NCBI RefSeq assembly: GCF_900055185.1
Contig: NZ_FIZX01000003.1
Location: forward strand, 186,001-250,000
Reading direction: 5' to 3'
Source: Grimontia celer
Lineage (GTDB): Bacteria > Pseudomonadota > Gammaproteobacteria > Enterobacterales > Vibrionaceae
DNA: 64,000 nucleotides
Below the pieces are notes generated by a model, which saw only the letters and a program-made list of their open reading frames with translations, was not told where the DNA came from and made no database searches. The translations under genes and the position numbers were made by a program. Shown here in pieces: positions 63,258 through 64,000 of the stretch. The first letter of the stretch is position 1. Each line of letters starts with the position of its first letter.

Positions 63258-64000
63258 GTGAATTCATTTCAAGCGGATCCGTATAACGCTTTGAATGCAA
63301 AAACTGAGGCGCAAAAGTTAGCTTTTGCGCCTATTGTTTTTCATGCAGCGCGAACCTTGCGAGACCTCGGTGTTTTAGCAGCATTGGATGGTGCTGGCTC
63401 TGAAGGTTTGGATGCGGCAGCCATTGCCGGGAAAACGGGTGTGTCAGAATACGGCGTGAAGGTACTGCTTGATATGGCAGTCAGTGCGCATATCGTGACT
63501 TGGCAATCACCAAACTATGTACTGGCGAATGTAGGATATTTTCTTCTCAATGATGGAATGACCCGTGCCAATATGGATTTCACGGCGGACGTTTGTTATG
63601 CCGCAATGGCACATCTAACGGAATCAATTGAGACGGCTAGCCCTGCAGGGCTCAAAGAGTTGGGGCAGTGGAGCTCGATTTATGAGGGGCTCTCAACGCT
63701 GCCGGAAAAAGCGAAAGAAAGCTGGTTCCAGTTTGATCACTTCTATTCCGATCGTTCATTCCCTTTGCTTCTTGAAAAAGTGTTTGCTTCCAAACCGAAG
63801 AAGCTATTCGATATCGGTGGCAATACGGGCAAATGGGCAACCCAATGCTGTAATTACGATGCAGATGTGGAAGTCACCATTATCGATTTGCCTCAGCAAA
63901 TTGAAATGGCACTAGAGCAGGCCAAAGTGAATGGTTTGGAAGAGCGAATAAAAGGTCATCCTTTCAATGCGCTGGATAATTCTCTTTCTCTGCCAGAAGG
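63258..64000 (+). CDS. SAM-dependent methyltransferase (partial, runs off window)
   Basis: The frame is open from GTG 63258 to the window end, 247 codons, and continues beyond. An N-terminal winged-helix-like dimerisation region (about 20-90, LRDLGVLAALDGA, AAIAGKTGVSEYGVKVLLDM) precedes the SAM-binding loop LFDIGGNTGKW (179-189), then a VTIIDLPQQIEMA acidic turn. This is the architecture of small-molecule O-methyltransferases. It is 25 bases after the lipoprotein and likely co-transcribed. It may methylate the aryl head group of the polyene. The C-terminal catalytic region is outside the window. Confidence 0.8.
   Translation, partial: MNSFQADPYNALNAKTEAQKLAFAPIVFHAARTLRDLGVLAALDGAGSEGLDAAAIAGKTGVSEYGVKVLLDMAVSAHIVTWQSPNYVLANVGYFLLNDGMTRANMDFTADVCYAAMAHLTESIETASPAGLKELGQWSSIYEGLSTLPEKAKESWFQFDHFYSDRSFPLLLEKVFASKPKKLFDIGGNTGKWATQCCNYDADVEVTIIDLPQQIEMALEQAKVNGLEERIKGHPFNALDNSLSLPE

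Overview
The window looks like a chromosomal segment from a gammaproteobacterium of the family Vibrionaceae. The evidence is gene order and protein character: mltC-yggX-mutY/trmB, hemW-rdgB-yggU-yggT-proC-yggS/pilT-pilU, ruvX-yqgE-gshB-rsmE-endA-sprT-metK/tkt-epd-pgk-fba-mscS, and nadB/rpoE-rseABC-lepA-lepB-rnc-era-recO-pdxJ-acpS all follow arrangements familiar from Vibrio chromosome I. The genus cannot be fixed by eye; a Grimontia/Enterovibrio/Aliivibrio-type relative is possible, but this is inference.

Layout. At 1-1.35 kb is the tail of a regulatory gene, an ATPase-fold regulator, and a minus-strand tRNA operon (Phe-Thr-Phe-Asn) followed by a decayed second tRNA-Asn copy. At 1.4-16 kb are cell-wall turnover (mltC), iron/oxidative repair (yggX, mutY), tRNA modification (trmB), glutaminase, hemW, rdgB, proC, yggS and the twitching motors pilT/pilU. 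At 16-27.5 kb are ruvX, yqgE, gshB, rsmE, endA, sprT, metK with a MetJ-box operator, and a sugar-phosphate block tkt-epd-pgk-fba. At 27.6-34.3 kb are a structured hairpin, a dispersed-type repeat, two tandem mscS paralogues, an orphan gcvH, a LysR/YbaK pair, ygfZ and sdhE-ygfX. At 34.3-36.2 kb is a chemotaxis receptor with a textbook sigma-28 promoter. At 36.3-47.3 kb are nadB, the sigma-E operon with its own sigma-E-type promoter, and the lepA to acpS housekeeping string.

The accessory part is 47.3-64 kb. Immediately after acpS and its terminator lies a 264-bp MITE-like element with 22-bp terminal inverted repeats. Next is a complete minus-strand aryl polyene (APE) type II polyketide operon, in the order apeC-D-E-F-G-H-I-J, an aromatic ammonia-lyase, then K-L-M-N-O-P-Q-R. 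Most junctions overlap by 1-20 bases. Divergent from it on the plus strand are a small lipoprotein and a methyltransferase that runs off the window end. The genes together predict activation of an aromatic acid (ApeH) onto an ACP, extension by KS/CLF, KR and DH enzymes, transfer of the polyene to an outer-membrane lipid or glycolipid (ApeD, ApeJ), and export (ApeL, ApeM, ApeN). The built-in ammonia-lyase could supply a cinnamate-type starter. Its selectivity pair (F89-H90) fits none of the classical TAL, PAL or HAL patterns, and it is the most interesting single point in the window.

All calls come from reading the sequence and its translations; no database search or computation was run.
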